A stretch of 64,000 bases of DNA from Nannochloropsis salina CCMP1776 (Eukaryota; Sar; Eustigmatophyceae; Eustigmatales; Monodopsidaceae). Both the position numbers and the translations under genes were made by a program. The notes under the pieces are model-generated. The model made no database searches and was not told where the DNA came from. It was given only the letters and a program-made list of their open reading frames with translations. How positions within the stretch are numbered: position 1 is the stretch's first letter; every line of letters begins with the position of its first letter. This document shows, one piece after another, positions 1-10,700 of the stretch. Where the stretch lies: the NCBI GenBank assembly GCA_004565275.1, contig SDOX01000017.1, positions 353,898-417,897 on the forward strand. The letters are read 5' to 3'.

Positions 1-237
1 GGGCTTTAATTAAGCTGTGCTGCTCTGTAGCTGGTCCCGCCTTACGAGCCAGACATTTCTCCATTTCTCCCCCTTTTAGTAAAATGAATATCCGCAACGG
101 ACCTTTCATCACCGTGAGACGGCTTGAGCTCTCTGCTTGGAGAGAGAACAAGAAGTTGCTGGCTTCCTGGACTCACACAACTCGGTTGCAAATCACACAA
201 TCATAGGCCTGTATCAAGAATAGTGAACCGGCGGGCC

Positions 238-1025
238 ATGGTAGAGCTACAGGCGCTGCCTACCTTGAAGGTGAGTCAATGTTTGATGTAGAGAGCATAA
301 GGCCCGACCTCCCCTTCCTTCGGCCCTTTTGCCCCTCAAGTAAATCTCTTCCCCAATGTGTCTTCGAACAAACGTAGATATTGCTGCATACTGCTAAGTA
401 CCCCCATGCCGAGGTCTGTGGCCTCTTGCTGGGACCGGTGAATGTAAGTTTGTAATGATGCTTTTCCGGCACTCTATCCATCTAGGTTGCAAGTTTGGGG
501 CGTAGTAACTCACAGCGTCCCCGGCTCCCTCAATCTTTTTGTCATGAATTGTAGGATGTGCCTATCATTGACGACGCTGTACCACTTTTTCATCACATCA
601 CTGTTGGTCCTTTGATGGAGACGGCTTTCCTGATGGTGGAGCAGTATGCCAACAGCGAGGGGAAGCGTCTTGCCGGTTTCTACCATGCTGCGGCGCAAGC
701 CAATGGGCCGGAAACGCATCCTTTTATGGTGACCTTGGTAGGCAAAGAACTAGCATCACACCGCCCGGACGCGATACTGCTCCGTGTGAAGAATGAGGCG
801 CTTTCCAGTCGCGCTGCTGTTCCGTTCGAGGTTCTCCCTCTCCCTGGTGTGGAAGGCGCACCGAAAGTAGAGCCGGTGACAGTTTCTCCGCGAGGCATTC
901 AGGCTTTTGATCAAGTTAGTGGGAATGGGAAGTTTGCTGCGTGTCGGAGCCTGGTGGATATGGACGAACATTTCGACGACGCGAGGCGTGACTTCAGAAA
1001 TCGCCACATCGGCGACTATTTGTAG
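238..1025 (+). CDS. EMC8: ER membrane protein complex subunit 8/9
   Basis: Three exons, 238-270, 378-443 and 555-1025, all phase 0 with GT-AG borders (GTGAGT, GTAAGT donors), giving about 189 residues, the usual EMC8/9 length. Exon 2 encodes the conserved N-terminal block ILLHTAKYPHAEVCGLLLG. Exon 3 continues with DDAVPLFHHITVGPLMETA and ends with the HFDDARRDFRN tail typical of the family. EMC8/9 is a cytosolic, MPN-like but catalytically dead subunit of the EMC insertase, which places tail-anchored and multipass membrane proteins in the ER. The family call comes from these motifs; the start is the first ATG before a short leader exon. It lies convergent to the DRC9-like gene, with about 145 bp between the stops. 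Calling one gene EMC8 rather than EMC9 is arbitrary in a protist. Confidence 0.85.
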
Positions 1026-1170
1026 CACAAGGAGGAAGACTCGAAGCCATGTCTACATGTAGCAAGGTGTGCTGCCAATCCGATGAGAAAGGGCCATGAA
1101 AGTAGCATAGTACAAATAGAATGAGACGCTTTGCCCAAACTGTTTCGTATTCTTTCTTTCCCTCCCTGTA

Positions 1171-2655
1171 TTATTTAACTCTTTTTGCCCCTGCTGATGA
1201 TGGCCTACGCCCTTTTGGCGTAGCTTTAGTATTAATTGAAGGATTGACAGGGGCCTGGGAGTTTTTTTTATTGCTTGGTGCGCCGGTGGACGGCTTTCTA
1301 ACTGCTTCTTTTCCTGTCGCTTTTGTCGGATTGGGGTTGCCGGCAGTGTCTTTTTTGTTTGTGTTCACCACATTTAAATCTTTTGCATGGCTTTTTTCTA
1401 CCGCCGCCGCCTGTGTATCCTTCTGCTTCCTCTTCTGCGCGTACTTGCTGACAGCCTTTCCTATCTTGTGGGCCGCCTCAAGCTGGCTTTTGACCCGTAG
1501 GACTTCCTTTGCTTTCTCCTCCTCTCGGCGAGCCCGTAATGCTTCCAGCCTCGCCATCTCATCGTCAACTTCTTCCCGTCGACGTGCCCGTAACACCTCG
1601 AGCTCGGAGGCGTACACATCGCGAGCAATCTTTATTTCTTCTGTTACCAAGTCCAAGGCCTTCAAATCATTCTCAGCCTTGGTTGTCCAAAGGTCGACTT
1701 GACCCTGTAGCTCGCTTTGCTTTTTGTTCATCAAGTCTACAAGGTCCTGATGGCTTTGCTTTTGCAATTGTTGCTGGGCAACGAGGCGGCTCTGGGTTAA
1801 TTCCATTTCTTTCTCCTCTTGCTTAAAGACCCGCTCGACTTCCTTCACCTTAGCATGGGCGTCCCGCCTGGCGTATTTGAATTTCACTTCGCGTTCATAC
1901 TTCAAGGAGTCCAAGCCTTGCCTCAATTTAGCAATGGTCGAATAAAGGTGAGACATACGCTCTCGATGTGATATTGATGCTGCATGTAATGCGTGTTCCA
2001 GCTCAGAAACTGTTGCCGCGGCATTTTGTTCATGACCCGAAATCTGTGTAATTTGATCTTGCACCCTTCGGCCTTCCTGTACGGCAGTCTTTAGCTCCAT
2101 GTACGTGCCTGACATTTTCAACTCGTTTATTGTTGTATCCAGTAATCGACGAAATTCTTTTAATTCTCGATTTACTTTAAGATCGAAACCGCTCACGCGA
2201 GGGTGCTTCCTTAGCAATTGCAACAGGAGACCTGCGTTGTGTGTCAACGCTTGACCTGCATGAGCAATTTGAGCATGAAGAGTGTTGCCTTGTGAAGCGG
2301 CCTCGTTGTCCAGGTCAATACTTCCGTCCTCTGCTCGGGTCACCACAAGATCATGCCATTGCAAGGTGAGATGAGCGTGTCGAGCTAGCAGTCGATTGTG
2401 TTCGGTCAAATGACGATCAAATTCGTCGTGCACAAATTTCGATAACTCATTGGTACAGTGTGTATTTACATATTTAGTTGTAGATTGAGCATTCAGGCTA
2501 AAAGGAGCTGATAGTGTAGCTAGTAGAGCCACTTTTTGGGCCAAGTCTTGGAGTACAGCAAGCGATCTCTGAACTTCGAGAGGAGTCAAGGCCTCCTCAG
2601 ACCACATTTTGGAGCCATCACGCTCCATTATTTTAGTGAATGCGTGATCTTTCAT
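1171..2655 (-). CDS. Coiled-coil axonemal protein, DRC9/IQCG-like
   Basis: A single-exon 494-residue protein, almost wholly helical and charged. Residues from about 165 to 420 follow the order of blocks in dynein regulatory complex subunit 9 (IQCG): RRLLDTTINELKMSGTYMEL, then a long coiled coil, then KKQSELQGQVDLWTTKAEND and the E/R-rich EVLRARRREEVDDEMARL helix. The last 70 residues are a basic, disordered Lys/Pro/Ser tail, as in IQCG. A clear IQ motif is not visible. In known organisms DRC9 with DRC10 sits in the nexin link of motile axonemes and binds calmodulin. The inference is that this alga makes, or descends from ancestors that made, flagella. It is divergent from the glycosyltransferase gene, 345 bp away. 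Generic coiled-coil similarity is the main alternative. Confidence 0.6.
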   Translation of the reverse strand: MKDHAFTKIMERDGSKMWSEEALTPLEVQRSLAVLQDLAQKVALLATLSAPFSLNAQSTTKYVNTHCTNELSKFVHDEFDRHLTEHNRLLARHAHLTLQWHDLVVTRAEDGSIDLDNEAASQGNTLHAQIAHAGQALTHNAGLLLQLLRKHPRVSGFDLKVNRELKEFRRLLDTTINELKMSGTYMELKTAVQEGRRVQDQITQISGHEQNAAATVSELEHALHAASISHRERMSHLYSTIAKLRQGLDSLKYEREVKFKYARRDAHAKVKEVERVFKQEEKEMELTQSRLVAQQQLQKQSHQDLVDLMNKKQSELQGQVDLWTTKAENDLKALDLVTEEIKIARDVYASELEVLRARRREEVDDEMARLEALRARREEEKAKEVLRVKSQLEAAHKIGKAVSKYAQKRKQKDTQAAAVEKSHAKDLNVVNTNKKDTAGNPNPTKATGKEAVRKPSTGAPSNKKNSQAPVNPSINTKATPKGRRPSSAGAKRVK

Positions 2656-3000
2656 ATATTTTGCCTAAATTTTTGATAAATTTGAAACATTATCAGGTAA
2701 ACACAAACAGTGTGTCTGTCTCACGAGCTCAAAAGAAGCGAAAAATCGTTTAAAAAAAGGGGGGGGGGGAGGTTTTATGTAACGGCTGCGCGGCGACGCG
2801 GTTGCTCACTTGCTGCCGCCTGGGGAGGTTATACCTAGAACATTACATCCAATTTGGTCTCTTTTGCACTCACACACACACTTGTATGTCTTTTTATTCC
2901 TTACACCTCAAAACATAAGTCAGGGTAGCATGCGCCGTTGTTTGTCATGGTATCAAGATTAACGACAGCCGGTCGCCACTAAGTTGCTCTGCTAAAAGCC
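2656..3000. other. Divergent intergenic region
   Basis: This 345 bp stretch separates the start codons of the DRC9-like gene (-) and the glycosyltransferase-methyltransferase gene (+), so it must hold both promoters. It contains a poly-A/poly-G run (AAAAAAGG followed by a G tract near 2754-2770) and a short CA repeat near 2870-2880. No open reading frame or RNA gene is visible. Confidence 0.5.
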
Positions 3001-5613
3001 ATGGCCCTTGCACGCATCCAACGACATACAGTACTTATTGTGTTCGCTTTTGGTACACGAGGTGACGTGCAACCAGTTGCATTGTTGGCAGAATCCTTGT
3101 CCAGTGTTTATGATGACGTATTTTTCGTCTCTCATGGCCAGCTGGAAAAGACATTAAAAGAGCTCTGGGGAAGCACCGGGTGCATCAAATTTATCGCAAG
3201 CCCCAGTCCTCCACATGCTGCTGACGCAGGATTCGGTCCAGAAGTAGATATAGCAGCCATATTACGTCCAAGAAAACACTTACAGGTGTGTATAGATGCG
3301 GTGAAGCAAGCTGTTGTTGGATCGCCTCTATCCCCAAAGCATCCCCCGTCGGTCCTTCTCATCTGCAACCTCTTTGCTCTTGAAGCCGTTCACCTTGCCG
3401 AGGCCTGGGGCCTTCCACTTATCATTGTACACCCGTATCCTGCACCATCAACGCTGTCACGCAAGTTTAATGCTCTCTTTCGTCGGACAGATCCTTTGCA
3501 GTATAACATTTTGAAAAAGGAAAGCTGGAGCACGGAGGACAGTGAACGCTCAACGAGTCATACGCAAATAAAATGGGCAGATATAGAGCATTACTTGTGG
3601 CCTGTTTTTCTTGATTCCTGGAAGCCCTTTCGGCGCATGCTCTTCGGAGTTGAAAACGACAAAATTGATGGCATAAATCTGCCGTGGCTGGCCGGCCGCC
3701 CATCAATTCCGCTGCTGTATTTGTACAGCGAGAGCATTCTCCCCCGACCGCACCACTTCCCTGATACCGTACACGTCGTAGGCTTCAGTTTCGAGGAGAA
3801 GAATGCCGGGTCCTTCAAGCCTTCACCGAGTTTGACGGCTTTCCTCTCAGGGGCAACAGGGCGAGCAGTAGAAAAACGCGAGTCTCCCTATGTTCCTTCC
3901 CAGGAGACTACGGGGCGCCTCGTGCCGGACGTCACCAAGAAAGTCGGTAATGCTTCTAGCCAAGTGGGTCAAAAAGAGTTTTGTCCTGAAGTGGGCCCTG
4001 TGTATGTGAGCTTTGGGACCATGGTCTCGCTCGGCGCCTTGGGTGACCTGGATCGCGCCGCCCGCGCTCTTATCCAGGCTCTTCTATCGCCCTCTCTGTC
4101 ATCCGAGGTACCCTCTACTTCTATCCCGACCCGGTGTGTGGTCGATGCTGCTCATTCCCCACGATGGGTGAAGGCCTTGCAGCTGGCCGTGGCTACATGT
4201 CAAGTCAGGGAACGAGTCCTCATTCTCGAAGAGTCAGTGCCTCATTCGTGGCTTCTACCGCAGTGCAGTGCAATCGTGCACCACGGGGGAAGCGGCACGA
4301 CTGCCGCCGCCTTGCGAGCGGGTATTGCACAGGTTGTTGTACCGGGCATGATGGATCAGTTCCTCTGGGCGAAGCGAGTGGCCTCGCTGGGCCTGGGGCC
4401 TTCCCCCCTGGGCATTGCGGAGGTGTTCCCGGAGAGCCCGGCCGAGAACACCGGCGGGGCAACCCCTTGCCAAGTTCTCTCGGTCGCAATAGCGCAAGCG
4501 GTGCATCCTTTTGTCCGGCTACGGGCTGCAGCAATGGGCCGTCGCCTCCGGGCTGAGCCCTCTGGATTGCAACGGTGTGCGACACTCATTGCTCATTACC
4601 TTGAGGAGTGGCAAAGGCTTCCTCTTCCGCCACCCGTTCGACCTCCCCTACCTTTCTCCTTGCCGTTGGGTTGCGAACTCGTTGATTTAGAGGTGTTTGA
4701 CGACATGGGAAGCAGCGCTCACTGCGATGTAGGGGGCCAGTGCGATGCTTCCCGTGCGACGGTCTCGGCCCTGACAGTGGCCGTCTTGGAAGGGAGTGAA
4801 TCGGAGGTGGCCTTCATTCACCAAGAGATTTTCCCCCCCGGTGTGCAGACACATGGGTGGGGTTATCTTAGACACGGGGTACATGTAAAGGCAGATGACA
4901 TCGTTTTGGATGTGGGCGCCAATATCGGGCTTTTTGCGTTGTACCTCGATCTCCACGTCATGGACCAGCCCGAGCGTGTCTCCATTCTGGCAGTGGAACC
5001 CGCCCCCCGCACGTTCCAAGCCCTCCAATACAATTTGGCAGCTTATGGAGTCAAGCAAATAGCATGTCTGCAACAAGCTGTTGGCGCCGAGGTTAATCGT
5101 GTCGAGGGGATGGGGGATGCGGCGGATGAGGAGGCGAAACCCGAAGGAGGACACCACCTTATACGCTTTTATCCACACGCTCCAGGTAATAGCACTCTCC
5201 TGACTCAGGGATTGAGCCATCTGCAGGGTAAGACTGCCTTCGAAGGGGTCAACGCCAAGCTGCGTGCCCACTTGACAGAAGGGGCAGAGGACTTTCCTGT
5301 GAGAGTCACGACTGTCTCGGCCCTGGTGCGAGACTACGCCCTCCCTCGCGTCAATTTGCTCAAAATCGACGTTGAAGGGCATGAGGAGGCTGTGCTTCAC
5401 GGCATCGACGGGAAAACCTGGGATGTCATCGAGCAAGTCGCCATGGAGGTGCACGATGTGGATGGCCGCCTGGCCCGCATCGAGTGCCTTCTGCGCCGGC
5501 AGGGCTTCGGGTCGGTCGTCTCAGAGACACCCGTCTGGGCACAGGGTGGATGTGCTGGGGAAGCTCTGGACAATCGGATGGTATACGCACATCGAAACAG
5601 GCATCCCTCATGA
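3001..5613 (+). CDS. Glycosyltransferase (GT1/GT28 type) fused to FkbM methyltransferase
   Basis: One uninterrupted 870-residue reading frame holds two enzymes. Residues ~10-540 are a UDP-sugar glycosyltransferase of the sterol-glucosyltransferase type: the N-terminal FGTRGDVQP motif, and near residue 427 the donor-site motif HHGGSGTTAAALRAG followed by VVPGMMDQFLWAKRV. Residues ~625-860 are an FkbM-type SAM-dependent methyltransferase: DIVLDVGANIGLFALYLD (SAM-binding motif I), AVEPAPRTFQALQYNL, and LLKIDVEGHEEAVLHG near residue 784. A Pro-rich linker joins them. The likely role is to transfer a sugar to a lipid or small molecule and O-methylate the product; substrates are not deducible. No signal peptide is evident, so it is probably cytosolic. 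The start is the first ATG, immediately before the conserved N-terminal strand. Confidence 0.85.
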   Translation: MALARIQRHTVLIVFAFGTRGDVQPVALLAESLSSVYDDVFFVSHGQLEKTLKELWGSTGCIKFIASPSPPHAADAGFGPEVDIAAILRPRKHLQVCIDAVKQAVVGSPLSPKHPPSVLLICNLFALEAVHLAEAWGLPLIIVHPYPAPSTLSRKFNALFRRTDPLQYNILKKESWSTEDSERSTSHTQIKWADIEHYLWPVFLDSWKPFRRMLFGVENDKIDGINLPWLAGRPSIPLLYLYSESILPRPHHFPDTVHVVGFSFEEKNAGSFKPSPSLTAFLSGATGRAVEKRESPYVPSQETTGRLVPDVTKKVGNASSQVGQKEFCPEVGPVYVSFGTMVSLGALGDLDRAARALIQALLSPSLSSEVPSTSIPTRCVVDAAHSPRWVKALQLAVATCQVRERVLILEESVPHSWLLPQCSAIVHHGGSGTTAAALRAGIAQVVVPGMMDQFLWAKRVASLGLGPSPLGIAEVFPESPAENTGGATPCQVLSVAIAQAVHPFVRLRAAAMGRRLRAEPSGLQRCATLIAHYLEEWQRLPLPPPVRPPLPFSLPLGCELVDLEVFDDMGSSAHCDVGGQCDASRATVSALTVAVLEGSESEVAFIHQEIFPPGVQTHGWGYLRHGVHVKADDIVLDVGANIGLFALYLDLHVMDQPERVSILAVEPAPRTFQALQYNLAAYGVKQIACLQQAVGAEVNRVEGMGDAADEEAKPEGGHHLIRFYPHAPGNSTLLTQGLSHLQGKTAFEGVNAKLRAHLTEGAEDFPVRVTTVSALVRDYALPRVNLLKIDVEGHEEAVLHGIDGKTWDVIEQVAMEVHDVDGRLARIECLLRRQGFGSVVSETPVWAQGGCAGEALDNRMVYAHRNRHPS

Positions 5614-5790
5614 AGCAAAAGACAACTGTCAATAGAACTGAAGATCTTCTGACGGGAGCGAAGCGAAAACGATGAAAATAAGCACGTCCGTATCGAATAC
5701 TTCATTTCTGCAAATTTTCTTGACCTTTTCTAATTTAATGTTCGCTGTGTACTTTGCATTTTTCAGAAGAGATGACTCCTCGAGTTTTCG

Positions 5791-7399
5791 TCACGGGAGT
5801 ACGACGGGCACGTCATTCCTTGTCCCCACCAGCAAAACCCACTCCCCCTCTTGATCTGCCGGCGCGATATCTGGGAAGTACGGCCGGTAGGCCGCCATGA
5901 CATCCTCGGCTTGCTCTTCCAATAATCCCGCTAGCGCCACCTTACCACCCTCCAGCTTTGTCAGGCTCGAAATTTGCTTCGAGAGCTCTATAAGCGGTCG
6001 CTTCAAGATGTTAGCCAGCATCACGTCTGTAGGTGCGATCTGTACCTCTTCGTCCTCCTCGTCCACGCTGCCATCCGGCTGTACCAGTTGATACGTCACA
6101 CACGCAATTCTACCGTCGATGCCCTCAGTTTTAGTCTCCACTGGCTGCACAAATGCCATCTGCAGCCCGTTCATCTCCGCGTTACGATAGGCGCTCTGTA
6201 TCGCAAACACATCGATCTCCACGCCAAAAGCCGTGCCCGCCCCGAACAGCAACGCTGCCATAGCCAAGATCCCACTACCTGCCCCATAATCACACACACT
6301 GAGTCCTTCCCCTCCATCGGTTCCCGCTTTGGTGGACTCTGCTGCCAGATGACTCTGCAACCAGGCGCAGCACATGGCCGTCGTTGGGTGTTCGCCACTC
6401 CCAAAGGCCGCGCCACCTTCCAATGCCAGCACTTTCACGTCCTCCACAGCCGTGCGGGAGGCCAAGAGGGCCTTCACGTCCTCCTCCTCGTGCCACGTGA
6501 ACTTGACCAGCAGCCGGTCTCCCAGCAAGAGCGGCTTCCAACTCTCTTGCACCTCCTTCTGCCAGTCCCGGTCCACAATTCTCTCCAGGCGGTACCGCAT
6601 AGGGTAGGATGCACCGAGTTGAAACGCCTCCTTGATCAACGACTTGTTGTTCGTGGGATCAGGATGAAAAGACTTTGTAAGTGTGCTTGGCAACCATCCT
6701 CATCATATGAATCATCGCCAGTGGGACTACCCGAGTCAAAGGCGCAACAAGCCCGACGACGACGCCAAGGGGGGTCCAAACCGAAAGTTACTCCGCGTCC
6801 CGATTTACAACACATGCAGCGGTCCAAGATCACGATTGGCCTCGTGTCCTCTGCCCCCAACCATGCCTCGCGTCACGTACCAGCACGGACCCTACGTCCA
6901 CATCAAGGCCATAGTCCGCCATGACCAGGCTGCGGTTCCAGATTTTCTCGCTGCAGGCAGGCTCCCCGTGCTCCCCAAAGATAGGGGTCTCGTCTCTCGT
7001 GTCCTTGGCGGCGTCCTCAATCTGACTGCTGTACGCGCCGGTCTCGAGTAAAAGCTCGGAGAGGAGCCAGGGGTCGATGAGCATCCTGTCTTTTTCGTAG
7101 CAGTCGAAAACGATGCGGACCATGTCATTGCTTTCGGCACCCGTCCACGGCTCTGTCCATTCGTTGTTGGCCTGAATGGTTGCTGAGGCTTCGTCTTCCT
7201 CCAAGCTATGTCCTTGAAGGCGCTTACTGCGCGAGAGATGGACACAGCCGCAGGATAAAGGCAAGGGCGCTGACTGGGGCTCATTTCGCGCCCGTCTATT
7301 ATCGATCATTGTCTTGCGGAAATATGGGCGTATAAAGCCATGCGCGCATGTCATCGTTAAAAGCGCACAGCCAGCATGGCGGAGTCGCGTTGTACGCAT
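5791..7399 (-). CDS. prmA: Ribosomal protein L11 methyltransferase (PrmA), plastid-targeted
   Basis: Two exons: 6896-7399 and 5791-6672, with donor GTAGGG and acceptor ACAAAG, phase 0, about 461 residues. PrmA trimethylates lysines and the N-terminus of ribosomal protein L11 using SAM. The N-terminal substrate-recognition part (LLSELLLETGAYSSQIEDA, ETPIFGEHGEP) lies in exon 1. The catalytic part lies in exon 2: EGGAAFGSGEHPTTAMC, SAM motif CDYGAGSGILAMAALLFGAG near residue 290, and LANILKRPLIEL, the PrmA NILxxPL signature. The start at 7399 gives a hydrophobic leader (CALLTMTCAHGF) resembling a signal peptide plus Phe-type plastid cleavage site, so plastid ribosomes are the likely target. An in-frame ATG at 7507 is an alternative. 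The gene is divergent from the PRP4-like kinase. Confidence 0.85.
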
Positions 7400-7761
7400 A
7401 TGCCAAGTCCTCCCGTCCTGGTATCCTTGTTGTTGCTTGCTAAAACCAGGTCCAAATTTCCCTTTGCAGTACTCTGTGTATGTGCCGTGGCAACGATTGG
7501 CAAACATTGAGCACGGTTGGGTGAGTGTCGATGGGTACGATGGTATATGGGCAGGTTTAAGTAATTATGTTGCAGACTGGCTGGTGGTGAAGGCCAGCGA
7601 GGACAGCGACGTTGTCAGATCCCATGGCTACTCCTTCCCCGCGCGATGGGTTGGAAACACCTCACCGTCGTGTCCCTTCCTTCTCCAACACCGAAAATTA
7701 CAGGCGTTTGCCACCGAACGTTTGTCGTCGCAGGTGCGTATAGGGACAGCGGACGGGAGGC
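7400..7761. other. Divergent promoter region, prmA / PRP4-like kinase
   Basis: These 362 bp lie between two start codons pointing apart. Short open frames exist on both strands but none has family similarity or splice-compatible continuation. An in-frame TAG at 7741-7743 closes the kinase frame just before its ATG. Confidence 0.45.
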
Positions 7762-10700
7762 ATGCAGACATTCGAGGCCAGTGCTTCCAGCAATGCGGTG
7801 GGTGGCGACTCCAAGCCTCCTGAAAATGTGCCACCACCATCAATGCTCCAGTCTCCACCAGCCGAAGAAGACGTCGAACAGGGTGGCGATCACGAGGCTT
7901 GCAAAAGGGACAGGAGCAGCAGTGTGGAGAGTGTGGATAGCTTGGGGCGTATCAAACGGCGACGTACTGCGGGGGGCAGGCAGAGCGACGGCAGTGACGA
8001 AGACAATGAGGACTTAAACAGCTGGGAAACTTCACCGACGAACGGCAACAGGCGGAGCAACGGGAGACTAAGTGGGAGCCGGAGCCGGAGCCGCAGCACC
8101 GGACGCGGCGGGGACGCAGAGCGGGCTAAGACTCCACTGAATGGAGACGTGCCTGCCCCTCTCCGTGCAAACAAGGCGGAAGACGACGAGCCAGAGGCAG
8201 GGGCCACTATACCGGCACCCCTACCCTCGATCGTGCCTGACACTCGTGCTCATGTCAAGATCCTGGCCGATGCCCCTCCCTCCGTCCTTGATCTTGCCCC
8301 CCCCCCTCCTCGACGCCGCAGACGGCACGACCCCCCTGGCTTTCCCCCCACGGCCCCTGGCCCCTCGCCTCAGTCGCTGCCCTCTCACCCCCCTTCACTG
8401 TCGACAGGCCTCAGTGTAGGGACAGCAGCCTCGGTCGCGCCCCCGGACAGAGAGGATGCTTGTGCCGAGCCCCGAGGGCTGGGGGAGACGCCTCCGTCGG
8501 TCCTGCCGAGGGGGCGGGCAACGTCCGAGACGCGGTCCGTGTTGGCAGTGGAAGAAGAGGCCGCCAGGCACAGAAAGGGGGGAGAGAAAGGGGTGAAGGA
8601 GGAGGAAGAGGAGGAGGAGGAGGAGGAGAACCTCATGTTCGAGACGGAAGCGGAGAGGGAGGAACGGGAGATGGCGGAGCGACGGGCGCGGAGGGCGCAA
8701 ATGCTGGCCCGGTTCGCGGGCGGGACGGGGGACAAGAAAGGGGATCAAGGCGCCCAAGAGGTCGGAGGCGCCCGCTCGGGCCCTCTCTCCCACAGTGGCG
8801 TCGCGCCGAAACCCTCCTCGTCCGCCCCTGGGAGGGCCGCTGGGGGGGCCTCGACCGCGCCTGTCGCGTCTCGGGAAACGGGGCCGGAGGCTTTGGCACA
8901 AAACACGAAGCGGACCGACGAGAAGGAGGGAGGGGAAGAGGGCCTTCGGGCGCATCTGGAGAGGGTATACCGGGAGCGGGAGGAGAGACTGGGGGGGGCG
9001 GGCGAGTTCGAGGAGGAGGAAGGGGAAGAAGGAGAGGGCGGGTGGGATGGAGAAGGCAGGGAGGGGGGCCTCGAGGGGAGGGCGGCGGCAGCAGCCTTGG
9101 CGGAGGCGGGTGGGGTCGTGAAGCACGAGGAGGAGGGAGCAGAGGGCGGGGGTGGGGGCGGGGTGGAGGCGCATCCTGGCGCCGTCGGAGAAGCGGGGTC
9201 GGAGTCGAGGAGGGAGCCGGAGGATGCCCTGGACATTTTTTCGGTCGAGAGCTCCGCACGTACGTCCTCTGCTGGGCGAGGAGGGGAAAGAGGCAGGACC
9301 TCCAGGGCGCTGGGGTGGCTCGTGTTTTCCTCCCGGCGTTTCCCTGCCGAGAGCCCACGTGGCCCATGTTCACGTACCAGAGTCCCCCGGTGCTTTTCGC
9401 ATGGCTTGCCACGCCTGATGGACGCGCAGGCGTGTGTGAGGAAGACATCAGAAGACATCTGGCTTACCCATCCCTCCTACCTTCCCCCCCTCCCCCCAAC
9501 CTCGTCACAGTCGCGGGCCTCACCCGGTCCTTGCTGCACTCGGAGGGCCGGGCAGGAGGATTGGGGGCTCTGGGGAGAGGCGCCCTAGACGAACAGAGGG
9601 ATGCGGAGGGGTACTTGGCCCATAGGGTGGGCGAGGTCCTCCACGGCCGGTACAAGGTGAGGAGAGGGGGAAGACAGGGGCCAGGGAGGGAGGGAAAGAG
9701 GGAAGGAGGGAGGGGGGGCGGGGTGGGCGGGTGAGAGTGTGCTCACCGGAGGGGGGATATGACTCCAATCTAATACCCATGCTGGCAGGGCGCGGCCTTG
9801 GAGCCCGCCTCGATCACGCCGGACGTGGGTTTCGCTTTTGGAGAAGAAGAATCGCACTGCCTGCTCTACGGCGAGGCTGTGCCGCGCCTTCCCCCACTAG
9901 GGAGGCCGGACGCCTTGGGCCCGTCGTCCCATTTGGGGTGCCACACGCTCACTTCTGCTTTGTGCTGCCCTGCCTGCGTGTATCCTACTTTGTGCCAGGG
10001 CCTGTTACTCCCCCATACTGTTTGGCTCCGCCTCCGTGAATGCCTGCAGTCTCCTTCCGCAACCCTGGGGTCCGCGCCGCTTGTCTCACTCTCCCTCCCC
10101 TCCCGCCGCTCCTGCTCAGATCCTAGGCGTCAAGGGACGCGGCGTCTTCAGCTCCGTCCTCGTGGCCCATGACACGCAAGCCGCCACTACCTCTCCCCTC
10201 GGGCCCTCGCCCAGGACGGTGGCCATCAAGGTCTTACGGGGCAACGACTTGATGTTGCAGGCAGGCCTGAAAGAGGCAGCACTCCTTCGCGCCCTGACAG
10301 AAGGGGACAAGAGGGACGAGGGGCACGTGGTTCGCTTTCACGAGGAGTTCAGGCTGGGGGGTCACGTGTGCGTGGTGATGGAGGCGATGCACCTGAACCT
10401 GAGGAAGCTCCTGAAGACCTACGGGCCCTCGCAGGGACTGGCCATCAAGGCCGTCCTTTCTTACGCGCAACAGGTAAGCGTGTCTCTCCAAGCTTGTTTG
10501 TGTTATGCATGTGTCCGAAGTGTGTCGCCCGGGAGCGCTTTTCATTGAGGGAGGCCCTGCCTGTGAGGCGGATGCAGACTGCGGGCGCGACCTCCCCGCG
10601 CTCCGCTTCCGTCCGTCTCACTCCCTTGCACCCTCTCGAACCCATGTCCCTCCTTAGCTGCTCGTCGGCCTGGCCTACCTGGAGCAGCAAGGCGTCGCGC

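Noticed and set aside
4687-5454. 255-codon antisense frame opposite the FkbM domain
   Set aside because: The plus strand carries intact SAM-binding motifs; the antisense product resembles nothing.
8395-9458. Overlapping long frames on both strands (up to 424 codons)
   Set aside because: They are by-products of the GC-rich repeat-containing N-terminal region of the PRP4-like kinase; only one frame splices in phase to the kinase domain.
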